A stretch of 64,000 nucleotides of DNA from assembly GCA_008360955.1 (NCBI GenBank), contig LUCM01002436.1:156237-220236 (forward strand), in the 5' to 3' direction. The notes beneath the pieces are model-generated. The model searched no databases. It was not told where the DNA came from and saw only the letters and a list, made by a program, of their open reading frames with translations. Of the stretch, positions 11,392 through 22,709 are shown in pieces. The first letter of the stretch is position 1, and every line of letters starts with the position of its first letter. The translations under genes and the position numbers were made by a program. This stretch comes from Fasciolopsis buskii. Taxonomy: Eukaryota; Platyhelminthes; Trematoda; Plagiorchiida; Fasciolidae.

Positions 11392-11545
11392 TCAGCTAAC
11401 CAATAAGAAACCATGTCCAGCTGCTTCATCCAGCTTGTTAGGAATCATGAATTGGAGTGCATATCTACCGCACCCGAACTGGCACGCGAACCCGGGATAA
11501 ATGAGTCTGAGTTGAAAATATTAGCCAATACGCTACCGGATAATT
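11392..11545 (-). repeat. tRNA-derived SINE (hammerhead family), diverged copy
   Basis: On the minus strand a tRNA-like head (GCGTATTGGCTAATATTTTC) is followed by a clear B-box region (CCCGGGTTCGCGTGCC). The body that follows (ATGATTCCTAACAAGCTGGA, then GAAGCAGCTGG) aligns with the SINE at 47925-48062. Its GAAAC-type core element is degraded. Confidence 0.6.
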
Positions 11546-11598
11546 TCATTTCCAGTTAGATTGCACCATCGTCCAGGTTCTTGCACTCAGGGCTCTTC

Positions 11599-11805
11599 GG
11601 ATCAAAAAACGATTCGATGCTCGTGTTGCGCATGCTGGCACTGCCTGCAAGCTTCTGTCAAAACATACTCTACCTTATACCGTTCAAGTGTCAGGGTTTT
11701 TATTACTGCAGTCGTACAGAGCGGAGTACGGGCGACGCACAAATGGTCACAACGATTAAGGACAAACAAACGAAATACGAGATCCGCGTTAAGAGAAAAG
11801 GTCTG
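11599..11805 (+). mobile_element. 260-bp insertion element, diverged copy C
   Basis: The segment shares GCCTGCAAGCTTC, CAGTCGTACAGAGCGGAGT and GAAATACGAGATCCGCGTTA with the other copies, in the same internal order. It lies in opposite orientation at the broken end of the minus-strand CR1 RT. This is the oldest-looking copy. Confidence 0.6.
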
Positions 11806-11840
11806 CTCATATTCCGTGTGTCTCATCTATCAAGATAGCA

Positions 11841-13051
11841 CCTACAGTTGTGTTGAATCTTTGTCAGCACCTTCATATCTTCTAACAAATGCCGTTTTTC
11901 TGCCTGGGCAATACTATAATAGCGGTCGGGCAGACTCCGTGAAAAGGCAAAAATCCTTGGGCCTCCTAGATTTTACACTACTCCCAAGTTGGTGTAAGGC
12001 AAACCGTGCATTCCTGATCGTTTTCTGACATTGCAGGCTGGGTTTGAAGTCCGAACTTACTGTTATCCCGGGGTCACTTGCATGCTGCTTTTGTTTCATA
12101 GCGATCCGATGCCCAGGTGGACCCATTTTGAAAAGGTGATTAGCTTCTCCAACCATGAACCGCTGGCTCTTTCTCACTTTAAGCGGAAGGCCCTGTTTTA
12201 CTGACCACTGTTGAACTTCATTCAGACCTCTGCGGATAGCTTCACTGATTTCTATCCCTAATAGGAAACGGATTCTCCAACCCGGCGGTTGTGTCGCTTA
12301 CTTATATCTGGAAGATTTCCCCTCCGTCTTCACCATCCATCATATTTCGCACTTCGGGCATTAGGCTAACCAAGCAAAACACGAACGTTTGGGCCAAAAC
12401 CACGTTGTTCTACTATCCCTAGCTTGCTTGCCTCCAGGTGGTTGCCTGGTTGTACTGCGCAGGCCCCTCTCAACGGCTTTTGGCTAGGTGGATGTCATAC
12501 TCATTGGCCTATAGCTTTTAAAGCCAACTCTGACGTCCAACGACAACCAGTGCGAGGGACACCGCTCCTCGTCCGGCGACGCATCAAATGGCTGGTTGTA
12601 TGGTTTCTCCGGGTTGTTTGCTAGCGATGTTACTATCGTTGGTTAGATCCCGTTAGACCCCACTGCTTTCAACCCTTTCATTTGTTTCAGGCTGTCCGAT
12701 ACCTGTTTCAGCATGATACCCCGCCTAACTGTGTCCTGAACGGTGACCTCTTCCACTTGTTGTTATCTTGTTTTTGTGTCTGCTCCCATTCGTCATGCAC
12801 CCCGATTTCCGGATTTTACTTCGCACTCAGTTCCCTTTTTTCTCCTAACGCTACTCCCGGTGAGCTAACACTTCCGTTTTACCGTCATCAACGAGTACTT
12901 TCTTCGAGGCCTTAATTACTCCCAGCCCTATCTGCTCAACGCAGCCTACGCGTTTATGCTCTTCTTTTACTTCCGTTGCCAGCTCATCTTCTTTATTGCA
13001 GGGTGAATGATAATCCTCACCCCCTACACATTTTTTGGTAACCAGTTGCAA
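11841..13051 (-). mobile_element. CR1-type LINE relic, linker and RT
   Basis: From high to low coordinate the minus strand shows a linker (EDYHSPCNKEDELATEVKEE, near 13015-12960), then RT motifs: VGFKSYRPMSMTST near 12560, a PKRSC segment near 12390, GLNEVQQWSVKQGLPLKV near 12220-12180, and SSDFKPSLQCQKTIRNARFA near 12060-12000. Several stops and frameshifts break the frame, and no FADD-type catalytic pair is seen. The 3' end is cut by insertion copy C. Confidence 0.8.
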
Positions 13052-13059
13052 TCAGCGTC

Positions 13060-14160
13060 GCCCAACTCAGCGCTCTATTTATCTTCCAATCGTCACAAGG
13101 TTTGCCGTTTGCTTATTTGAGTATTCCCCAGGGCGGCAGTTCGCATGAATGTTGCGAGCTGGGCAAACCCAACTTAACTTTTCGCACTGTTAGTATAGCT
13201 CGTAAATATCTTCCCTCACGTCCATAAACGCAGTGGAACCCTTTGCTGCACGTGTCATATCTAACTCCGGTTAACACCCTGCATTTGGGTCAAGTAGGCC
13301 TCTTGCATTTCCCGTCCTGTCCAGGGCTTCTCTCCTAGCATCTGGCTGGTATGACTTTCCCAGTCGGCCTACTCATAGATCAAAACAGTCCCGAGTCAAA
13401 TAAAACAGGAATCAACGACAGCCACTCTTGTATAACCGCCTCTTGGCTTCAGTGGAAACGAATGGTTACTCGGGGGCAAGAAAATTTTCGGCCACTTATA
13501 TTTTACACATTTTTTTTACTGTTTTCCGGTGTTTCCTATTTGATAACGTATTTTTTCGGATTCCCTGACCTTGCTTTATATCTGATCTATCAGACCGTAA
13601 AGACCAAACGCGCGTCTTGATTTCATTCAATGGTATGCATCGAGACTGACTTCCGTATTGGCGAGCATTATTTACTCCGATTCACCCTAGCATTCCAGCG
13701 ACCGATTTCTGCCGCAGACGAGTAATATTGAAATGAGACCTCATCTCGTGCCCTTGGTCAGAGAATAATTAATTCTTGGGCGTTCCAAAATGGGCTTTCT
13801 CTGTGAAACACTAAACAGGCATATGCCAAATCGAGATATACCAACTCACCTCTTTTCACTTCTGATTTAACTCTAAGCGTGTGTCTCAACAGTACATCTA
13901 GACAACATATTCCATCCATTAACCGCTCTACTGCATAAGAAGTGCTCTATAGCGGCAAAAATAGCAATGCTTCATAATTTTCTTTCAATTTCCCCTATTT
14001 TTGAGACAAGGCCCTCACTAAAACCAGTCGCAGGATGAACTCCACAGAGGAACCTAGTAACCTTGGAAGTCAGAATCATATCCTTCCGTGTCCATCGGTG
14101 TTGGAATTAGAACAAGCCTAAGTGTTTCAACCTCTGTTCGTAGTTTTTTAAAATTTAACA
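13060..14160. other. mostly unassigned; possible upstream part of the CR1 relic
   Basis: The first 300-500 bases on the minus strand may continue the CR1 endonuclease-RT spacer, but I can name no motif. The rest is AT-rich with no gene-like signal. An ORF at 13351-13620 (plus) has no motif. Confidence 0.25.
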
Positions 14161-14390
14161 ATTAGTCATGCTTGTGGCTAGTGGTTGCGCCCTCTGTAAG
14201 CAGTCCTTCTCCTTTGAGGAGAATGGTGACCACGTCTGAACGCAGTACTCCGAGTGTGGCCTGAAGAAATCTCTACGCCAAGGGACAAAACTTCGCATTT
14301 CAGTAAGGCCGTGATGACATAGGTCTCAAAAGCTCTCTCATGACTTTCTTTGCAGCCGCCGTGCACTGGCTACCCCACACAATTTCCCAA

Positions 14391-14430
14391 AATCTCTAAC
14401 CTACAGACCAAAACCACCCTCAAGTCATTG
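14391..14430 (+). repeat. 40-bp dispersed repeat, copy 1
   Basis: The stretch beginning AATCTCTAACCTACAGACCA and ending CCACCCTCAAGTCATT recurs at 17170-17209 in the same orientation with about three differences. It is probably a relic of a larger element. Confidence 0.5.
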
Positions 14431-14439
14431 CTGTTTCAT

Positions 14440-15535
14440 CAGAATCCGCTACATGAGAGGTACTAAGAGGATTCACTTTTGTCAGTAGACTGTTTCAGTT
14501 TGGCAAAAATAAAATAATTAACCTAGCACACTTGAATAAATTTGGAGTCAAGTTTCATTTAGGTGCAAGTCGGGACTTTCCCTAATCGAAAATTCTTTTG
14601 CTCGTCATCAAAAATTTTGCGAGACACCCATTTTTCTCATAATCTTCAAATATCAAAAGTTGTTTGGCCACTTTCAGGTGTATACTCGCTAACAGAATAC
14701 TTGACGAAAGAACTTGTTTAAATGAGCTCGTTAGTACGAATGAGTTTAATCTGGAATAAGTTCAAGCGCTACTCTGAACAAATCCAAACAGGCTTTGTAA
14801 TCCGTCGGGTTTCCGTTTTTTGTTTCCGGACGAGAATAACCTGGAAATCGAGGTCATCTATATCCAACTGACTGTAATTCCGTCTACAACCATACATAAT
14901 CAAACTGCAAACGAGTGTAGTATTTTATTATTCGATATATATCTATACATATATGTGTATTTATAGCCCATAAACATTAAGGTACTTCGAAGCAGTAAAA
15001 TACAAATTCTTCGAGTCCATGGCAATCGGCGAGGATCGAACAGGCAACGGCAGCCGGAACGAAATCATGTTCAAGGCTAAGTTCAGAGCGTTTATCACAG
15101 CGTACTAAATTTTGCTGAAATCGGATCTAATTAAGAATCGCGAATCATTGGGGATTTCTGATTATGAGCAACTTAGATCTATTTTAAAGGTAACCTGAGT
15201 TCATGTTATGCCCAACGACCAAAGTAGGAACCAATCTCGCATCGCCTACCTGTCAGTGCACATGGAACATGAATAACCAGTTTAGTTCAGATTTTGCCAC
15301 CATTAACCTAGCATCAATGTGCTCAGGTTTTGACTGATACCTCACAGCACCGCTTATATGGAATGGAAGAGCAGAACCAGGAGTGGTGAGAAATCAAGTG
15401 CATATGCATATGAGAAGCTAGATTTCGAGCGTAAAAACACAACTGACTGGAGCATTCAGTTATATCACCTACTGTCTTCAGCCATCGTCTAAGAGGAACT
15501 TGAGGACCTGAACGGGGTAGTCTAACTACGCCAAA
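14440..15535. other. no recognisable feature
   Basis: AT-rich sequence with a TA/CA-rich patch near 14935-14965. No exon or element motif is seen. If the RABGGTB gene continues 3' on the minus strand, this would be intronic. Confidence 0.3.
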
Positions 15536-15539
15536 ATGG

Positions 15540-15960
15540 GCTAGTCTATTCGCTTTTAATCATGTCATCAATTGACCGCCTGGAAAAGTTTCCGCACCAC
15601 TACCTGCCTCGAACAGCGTATGCCAAGGCAGCCGATCTGTGAACATACGGGAAATATATTTCAACCGTTTCAACCTGTTCACATTCAGCTCAAGTCCTAA
15701 GGCCTGAAACTTAAGATCTAGTACTTTATGCCCAACCTCCGAATTAGCCAGGAAATTCTCCCGACATATTCCATCAATACTACAAATACAACGGCGTCCA
15801 AACGCAAAGGTCCTCGTATATCCGCTGACCCTACATGCCATGTTTCTGAGCCGCAAAGCAGCACCGACCTCATTGGTACGGAAAAAATCCATCTCTGATC
15901 GAAATTCGGATGTCACGCGGACACCAAAGATGACTCAAATCGGTGAATGCTGATCCAGCT
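15540..15960 (-). mobile_element. RTE-type LINE relic, C-terminal region
   Basis: Across frames the minus strand gives LSHLWCPRDIRISIRDGFF, SVLLCGSETWHVGSADIRG, and RLKRLKYISRMFTDRLPWHT followed by PGGQLMT. These match the RTE C-terminal series (LRHLWR..DI.LS.K; V.LYGCETW; LHRLRWLGHVLRM...LP.RAL; GGQ.MTW). Frame changes show it is dead. It lies downstream of the RABGGTB exon on the same strand and so may sit in an intron. Confidence 0.75.
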
Positions 15961-16264
15961 GAAGTCGGCGTCACTTATGTCGATATAGATAAAAACTTGA
16001 CCGAATATTACACTCAAAAACAACAATCAGTTTGGCTTTCACATTAAAATGGACTGGATCGAGTACGAAAGGAACTAGCTAAAAAGCGCTAGGCATAGGC
16101 AGCCGCCTTTGGAAAAAGCCATGAAGTCGGTGGGTCCTTTTCAAGTGGTAAATTAAACTGTCATCAATTTGAGTTCAGAACAAATCTTAGAACTGATCTT
16201 CAAGTCTTGAAGAATGTTAATCGCATCAATAGAAATATCTCTTTTATCTTTCTTCTATTATTTT

Positions 16265-16421
16265 AATAATGGAATATTAATGTAAGCCAGTTTTCAGGAG
16301 GTGGACGTCCGACAACAGCAGGCTGTCAAGTGGATAAGTTGGCGGTGGGAGGACTAGAATCCGCGACCTTCACGTCCAAACGCCACGACCTAATCCGCTT
16401 GGACATCGCCGGCCAATTCCT
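16265..16421 (-). repeat. tRNA-Leu-like SINE, best-preserved copy
   Basis: The minus strand carries an A box in GATGTCCAAGCGGATTAGGT and a B box in GCGGATTCTAGTCCTCCC with tRNA-Leu-like spacing (a variable-arm-like stretch between). The family 3' end begins CCTGAAAACTGGCTTAC. It lies between the RTE relic and the RABGGTB exon. Confidence 0.75.
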
Positions 16422-16770
16422 CCTAATGTCTTAATTTATTCTGTCAATCAATCCGCAGTATGTAGTACGGTAAAAACGAGCAAATTTTCAGTTATATCGT
16501 CGAAACAACAATACCATGAAAATGGCATCATCCAGAGCCTCAAGAGCAGACTGTAGTAATGGATGCAGGCACCAGCCATTACGACCCTGAAACTTGGAGT
16601 GTGTCGACAGACAAAATAAGTACGAAATAAGTTAGGCGTGGCACCCAGCAGTCCGACAGTGAATCACAAAGCAATGTTTCAGGTTCTTGCAAACGCTGCA
16701 GAATGAAGAATCCTTCCGCTCTGTCAGGGATGACGGAAGTACAACACACAAATATTGGACGACTGCTCAC

Positions 16771-17024
16771 CTGAAGTTTTAAAATAAAACGAACCGTAGC
16801 ATTACAATTCAGCTTATGAACACAGTCGAATAGAGCCAAAATCTGAATACCACTCAACGTAGACAACAGATGGGAATCATGCCCAGAAGCCGGGGAAAGA
16901 CATCCATCTGGTTGTTGACAGGACAAAAATAAGTCAACAACTTTGTCGCGGTCAATAAGATCCAATTCTCTTATGAGATCCAGGGCAGTTAATGTCCGAA
17001 ATATTCCCGATAGTTTAAGACAAT
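16771..17024 (-). CDS. RABGGTB: exon of Rab geranylgeranyltransferase beta subunit
   Basis: This subunit forms the catalytic half of geranylgeranyltransferase II, which attaches geranylgeranyl groups to Rab C-terminal cysteines in the cytosol. The minus-strand exon encodes about 84 codons: DCLKLSGIFRTLTALDLIRE, then a helical repeat with DLFLSCQQPDGCLSPA and GHDSHLLSTLSGIQILALFD. These match the family segments EYLRMSGIYWGLTVMDL and SCQ...GG...GHDPHLLYTLSAVQIL, the latter being the first prenyltransferase alpha-alpha repeat. The exon starts after a TAG acceptor (17025-17027) in phase 1 and ends in CAG before a GTGAGC donor (16765-16770), so it is 254 bases with no stop. Gly-to-Leu at the family CGG position is a minor oddity. 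I did not find neighbouring exons; introns may extend beyond or be filled by repeats. Confidence 0.85.
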
Positions 17025-17169
17025 CTAATGTTTATTCATCTTTTTTCTCGTAAGCTGCCAGAAACGCGGCATGTTGTCGAAACAACAAGGTTGCGGGCAT
17101 CAACGCGTTCAATCTGGTATCAATGATTGGATGGGCCATTGTAGACAGCTGATGAAAAGCATGGCCTGA

Positions 17170-17209
17170 AGATCTCTAATCTACAGAACAAAACCACCCT
17201 CAAGTCATT
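17170..17209 (+). repeat. 40-bp dispersed repeat, copy 2
   Basis: Matches 14391-14430. Just upstream (17138-17158) TGTAGACAGCTGATGAAAAG also recurs near 47145-47166, so this patch holds pieces of at least one dispersed family. Confidence 0.45.
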
Positions 17210-17309
17210 CCCAAAGAAAACGCTACTGGTTTGCGAGTAACTTGCAAATAGTAAAAACAACAATGTCAGAAGGCGGCCAGGAAGACATGATGTGTCCTCC
17301 GCCAGCTTA

Positions 17310-17790
17310 AAGGGACCGCAGGATCTGGGAGGCCTAACGTTCTCCTAGCGCTTTTCATGGCGTTTTTCAGACCGCGTTTGGAATACTGTGTCCAGGCATG
17401 GGGACCGTTTTCTTATGAATTAGCAAAATGCTGGAGCAGGTTCAGCATGTTTTTATATGGTGGTTTGCAAGTCCGAGGCACATGGGATAAGAGCAGGGGC
17501 TGAGGGAGCTTGACTCCCTGGAAAATCGTAGGGTATGGGGTAACTTAATATAGGCCTTCAAGAACATTTGAGGTGTGTTTGGTAAATGGGGTCACCTTGG
17601 AGCCCTATTCCATTTAATGGGAGACAATAGACCAAGAGGGAACGGGAAAGCGAGTGAGCGAGAGCATGCAACTACTGGGTCGATAAGCAAATCGCTTGCC
17701 ATAAGAATGGTGAATGGCTGGAACAAGCTACCGGAGGAAGTGGCCGAGGTTTGGCCAGTGCGCAAATTCAAAGGATAATTAGAGAATGCA
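17310..17790 (+). mobile_element. CR1-type LINE relic, ORF2 C-terminus
   Basis: The plus strand reads RPRLEYCVQAWGPFSYELAK, then LEQVQH, GLREL, ENRRVWGNLI, AFKNI and IRMVNGWNKLPEEVAEV. This is the standard CR1 C-terminal series (LEYC.QAW.P; R..AT; RL..L.LFSLE.RR.RGDLI; R..N.WN.LP..VV). Stops and frameshifts occur near 17430, 17500 and 17560; the stretch 17575-17778 is open. Confidence 0.85.
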
Positions 17791-17959
17791 TAGGTAGTTT
17801 GGTTTGCAGAGGACGGAGAGTGGGCCTGAGGAGATGGCCGGAAGTAGAGTATCTCATTATTTGTTTCCTCTTGCGTAGGAGCTGAAGAGGGTTTTTCACC
17901 CTCCTGTTTTTGAAGCATCGTCGAAACCAAGGAACGCTCGGCGCAAGAAACTGAACTAT

Positions 17960-18700
17960 CAGGCATCTTGCCATATAGTCCTATAATTTAAGTGGAACCG
18001 GAAATGGAATAATGGCCGGAGTATAGAGCCCTGTGGCACTGCACTAGTGACCACCCTTATATCCGAACTGACCTTTCCGACCTTGGACGTTAACGATGCT
18101 ACCTTTTCAAAATTTACCTGGACACTGTGGTAATTGGCTGCCTGTTTCAACGGCGCGCGACCTCAGCAATAAGAAGCGATGGTTCACTGGGTCAAGTGCC
18201 TTACTTAGACAAAGATAAAACACTTCTGCCAGCGAGCCTTTTTTTAGTCTGCAAGAGACGCTTGTCGGGCTCACTTATCTATTTTCCTTCTTCCGACTGA
18301 CATCCACTCGTGTCGACGGCCATTGCCGTTTCCGGATTTAAAACATGCGGCAGGCTGCCCTGTTACAGATTCACTTTGAACAACCTACCCATCGATCCTG
18401 CTAAGACGTTGGCCTGAGGCTTTATAATATCCGGATGGTTCTCCTATGGGCCAGCCGATTTGCTGACGCTCATATGTCTAACTTGCGGTAGAATCGCACC
18501 CTTTGTTGTCTGCCGTTCGTCTATGATTATTGGTGGCAGTGGACGATAATACTCCATTTGGGTGCCTGCATCGGCCCTATGTACGCCGATCAAGTATTCC
18601 CTTAATATTTTTGCTTTGCTGACGTCATTCAATGCAAACATTTTCATCTGTTGACGGTGGGCCTACTCTGTCCCTAAAGGACTCTTTTAACTGGAAGTGA
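17960..18700 (-). mobile_element. CR1-type LINE relic, linker and RT motifs A-B
   Basis: On the minus strand a linker (ALNDVSKAKILREYLIGVHR, 18640-18580) leads to an SAGP motif, then LSKALDPVNHRFLL near 18215-18175 (RT motif A, F-to-L and D retained) and VVTSAVPQGSILRPLFHF near 18055-18000 (motif B). The frame breaks before the FADD motif. The left end abuts the opposite-strand CR1 C-terminus, giving a convergent pair. Confidence 0.8.
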
Positions 18701-18855
18701 ACATTGTGTTTCTTGGGCTGCTGCTCACTGCATCTGACTAACTTCGCCTCATAATTTTATATGGAGGTTTGCACCAACTCTGCAACCTAGTTCTTGCTGA
18801 AATAAGCCGTTTGGACCAAGGAGTGTCAATTCGTTTGCAATTTCAATCACCCTCA

Positions 18856-19800
18856 TCAACGATCTTCCGCCTCCTTGTGACCAAAGAGGAGATCAAAGTC
18901 ACTGAGTCGTTGGCTGCGTGGTGTTCTACCTTGCCCCTCAGCCATTTCATTGGCCAGTCTATGAACATGTACTCGGCAAGCGGCGTCATTATGACGAAGA
19001 AAGACAGGGCTGATCTCGGCCGAAACAGTTCGGCCCCGACGCTTTGGGCTCTCTTGTCTGTCCACTCTGATCTTGACGTGACGATTATCTGTATGTCTTA
19101 CACCTACCTTACGGGGCCCATAGTAAACACTCCCCTGTCACGTGAAGGTGTGATGCGCTTCGAGGCAGCATGAATTTTGCTCTCACCTAGCGGAATGTCC
19201 CACCTATTAGCCTTATCTAGGACCACCGTATGTTGCTGCTGATTTCTCGTCTGCCCGTAAGCCCTACTTCGTTGACGTCGTTGACGAAGTTGCTAGGTGA
19301 TTTTAGGGTGGAGGTCAGTTTGCTGATCAAGAGCAGAAACAGGAGTGCCCTAATCCCAACCCTTACGGAACGCAGCTCCCGACATCAAGCTTGGCCAAAC
19401 ACTTGTCTCCTAGCCCGACGCGAAGTGCCCCCTGGTAAGAAAGCTCATCACCCGCCAGTATGCCTGCCTCCGAACACCAAATGAGTTTAACTTGATTGGG
19501 AGTGAGTGATGATCCACTGACTCAAACGCCTCGCTGAGGTCAAGATAAGCTAGTTTCAAATGGCTCTTTTCATCCAGTTTCCGAGTGACTTATCCAAGCA
19601 GCACTGGAGGTCGGTGAAACGAGACCCATTTTTCACGCAGCAGCGCTGAGCTAGGCAGAGCGTTGAGTGATCAGCTATTTTTCGAGAGATATGGGCTCAT
19701 ATTTACCCCTCCATCACCTAGGACAGAAGGGTAGTGAGGCTGACTGGCCTGAAGCATTCCATGACAGAGCTCGTGCCTCTCGTATGTATCGCTAAAACCG
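18856..19800 (-). mobile_element. second CR1/Jockey-type RT relic
   Basis: On the minus strand, in order: FRPVSLTTLLS near 19775, NGSRFTDLQCCLDKSLG near 19620, then LAYLDLSEAFESVDHHSLPI near 19555-19495 (RT motif A), and a degraded motif B (GLGLGHSCFCS) near 19360-19330. The 18856-19065 stretch is open but unassigned. Stops and frame changes are frequent. It sits immediately 5' of the previous CR1 relic on the same strand, so the two are tandem or nested. Confidence 0.7.
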
Positions 19801-22325
19801 ATGCGCCGTTTCAATCCTTTGTTATACTACCAACCCACTTTATTTTTGGGGAACCCGGCCAGATGACGACGCCCAATTTCGCTTCTTAGCCAAATTTTGA
19901 GCCTGCGATACGCACCTTTGATGCGTTTAAACATGGGTTAACTCGCAGTGGTCGACTCATAGTCAGTCCCAGATAGTTTGGGCAAAGGATTATTTAGAAT
20001 TGATTTAAAAGCTGGAAAACTCGTTTATAGATCATGACATTGCTGGTGATGTTCATGAAAGCACAAACACACTGTATGTTCACGGCTGATTTTTGTTTTG
20101 CGCGTGCCCACTTTGTGTTAATTTGATCTCGCCTTGCGCATGCCTCTCCGGTGTCGAGAAATATATACATGATTAATATTGTTATTATTATTATTTCACT
20201 CTGCCCTACATCGCCCCGGAGGATTTTGCACACCAGGCCAGCTGTGATACCGACCAACGGCTTGATGATAGTCAGGTGGATATCAAATGGCCAAGAAGGA
20301 TTGTTTTTTGACTCTTCCGGCTGCCTACGTACATCCTCCATCATTGTCAGTGTATACCTGGTAGCATGCGGTCCCCGGAAGATCTTTCAATAACAATGCC
20401 ATCGCAGTTGGTGAGCCAAAATATCGAAGTCGCTTCTAACTTTGTTACTCTTGTGGGGCAGTACGATATTCCTAAGCGATCCTCACGCGATGTGTCGCTA
20501 ATTGCTGGTACCCAAACAATCAGGTTATGTTTATTGCCTCTCTCTTTCCCATGGCCCTGGTCAAACCACCCACGAATTCGATCAGTATGGGTCCAGAAGC
20601 TCCCCATCATCAATACGGCAGGCTTGGAGATGCCTACTATATGCCCCACCGGTACCTTACTTCAAATGGGTGGCTAAAATTTCAGTACATGAGGCTCATA
20701 GAGTTTCGCAGTAATGCTCAAGGTCCTGGATTTTAAACTCAACATTTCCTGGGTACGAACTCCCTGCCTTATAGTGAACAACCTTCTCAATTAATTTATT
20801 TTGCACAGGACAGTAGTGACCTGACCGGTGAATCGAACATCAAGAGTTCTTTCGATATTATGCACAAGATCTAGCGGCCACCACCGCCAGTTTTGATTTC
20901 TAGCACCAATCTGGCTTAATACAGAAGCCCCTTATCCGCTAAAATGAGAAATGAATGAATACATGTTTCTACCATTGAGGCGTGAGAAGGACCATTATTC
21001 CTGGGTTCCTTTATTTCATAGTTTCATACCGACAAATGTTCTCATAAATCAAACTGTTTTGCAATCTCATGCATCCTAGCCCTGTGGTAACAGGGACAAT
21101 TTCTTACCCCATCTTGTCTAAAAATCTTTTAAATTTGCTTACGCTTTCACCAATTATTACTACCGATGAGTGCCCGTTTCAAACCTGAACACTCTTTTGT
21201 ATACATCGTTTGCGCTCAAACTTAACCTAGAGCATGCCACGGCTTTGCACTAGTGCTCAGCTCTCTAACCTCAATAGCTTGCTTAACATGCCTACCGCCG
21301 TTAAATTCCTAGGCATTTCAAACTTTTCGCTCATGTCGCTTCGGAAGCTGCGCTCCTTTGTTAAGCAAATGCTTAGGTCTTTTGGCTATGTGGCATAAGA
21401 TTTGCTTTCCGTCTGTCGAATTTTCTAGTGGCTAGCCGCTGAACATCCTTAAGGAAAGCCATGTCATTTTAGGGATGGTGCCCATGCCTGTATGCCAAAC
21501 TCTACGCGCGATCTGGCCATCTCTTTGGGAAAAATTTATCTGGTTTTCAACAGAACACCAAAGTGCAGCGTGAAGAATTTCTCAACTGCTTTTAGAGCAA
21601 CAACCTTGAACTGTTCAGCCAATTAGTTGTGTTGCGGCATGAATATCTCAGTTACCCAGTCCACTGGGCCGCACAAATTGATAGCTGCCCACCTTAGCCC
21701 AGTACGGTCAGTCCGTCTGTGGAACCGGTTATAATTTTGATTATTGGCACATTCACTTGTTTACATCTCTTACCAGTCCCTCAAGGACACTCACACAACC
21801 CTGAAGTCAACCCCAAGGACAGAACAAGTTGGATCCAAATGTGCCGGAATGTCATTTATATGGAGAGGAAATGGTGGCGGCACCTGAAATGATGCACCGA
21901 GTTACCCTGAACTTTTGATGCCTGGGTCGTATCTCATCCTACAAATGTCTTTTTTGTTCGCAACTTCCCAGGCAGAAAATCTTCTTTTCTGCCCTGCCTT
22001 CTGAGCCACCACCACCTCAACAGTTCTACTCAAATCCACTCCCATTCTGCTTCCCCCCGCAATCGTCTTCCCAATAATTCGGGTTGCCTCCATAGCAGTA
22101 TAATGAAGCATGTCGTCGTCCTTTTTTGTCTAAACTTCACCCTCTTCTGCTGTATCTCATTCTACGTGAAACTAAATAGACTTACTACCACTTGCTTGTG
22201 CATTTATTCCCATTGCTGTTGACTCTTCATGCCCAACCTGTTCGTCTCTTGTATAATTCCAAGACTACTCCCTCCGCGGCAGCAACATAGCCTTCTGTTT
22301 TGCGCTAATTAAACCTCTTTGTATC
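19801..22325. other. unassigned, probably degraded repeats
   Basis: Overlapping ORFs on both strands at 20347-20736 look like decayed element sequence but I cannot name a domain. 20780-22300 shows no motif; an ORF at 21902-22111 (minus) is Gly/Arg/Lys-rich and unassigned. Confidence 0.25.
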
Positions 22326-22329
22326 CTAA

Positions 22330-22705
22330 ATAAACCAAGGCACTTAAAAAGCTTTGCTGCGTCCGCCAACCTGGACATTATCTCCATTTCTGAGTTGTGG
22401 CTTGACGAGGACATGCCTAATCTTGCCACTTTCTTTGTGGGGTACCAATATTTTGGAGGTGGTGGAAACGACCACCGTTGAGGCGGTTGCCTTATTTATA
22501 TAGAGAAGAACCTATCAATCTCCTTTCTCAAGCATCTTACCCTTGAAATTTTCCAAGAATCGGTTTCGTCTTGTGTCATCCATATGGGTTGTATTTGTTG
22601 CTTTCCATTCCATGCTGAAATAGGGCTCTTCTTCGTATCGGACACAATTCACTACCTCCACTCCCTCACATGAATATCCAAAATAATTGTCAGAGATTTC
22701 AATAA
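22330..22705 (+). mobile_element. LINE endonuclease fragment (CR1-like)
   Basis: The plus strand reads DIISISELWLDEDMPNLATF, GYQYFGGGGNDHR, then GGCLIYIEKNLSISF, and farther on KIIVRDFNND. These correspond to the APE endonuclease series DII.ITETWL, GY...R.DR..R.GGG, and GDFN. The G of GDFN is R, and an in-frame stop splits the GGG loop. No RT follows. Confidence 0.7.
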
Positions 22706-22709
22706 TGAT

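Noticed and set aside
17138..17170. CTGATGA at this site as a hammerhead ribozyme
   Set aside because: CAGCTGATGAAAAG is not followed by a stem plus GAAA at the required distance.
20347..20736. Overlapping 70-103 aa ORFs on both strands as genes
   Set aside because: No recognisable domain and stops in all frames on either side; probably old repeat sequence.
21902..22111. 69-aa Gly/Arg/Lys-rich ORF
   Set aside because: No motif and no splice context; it lies in decayed sequence.
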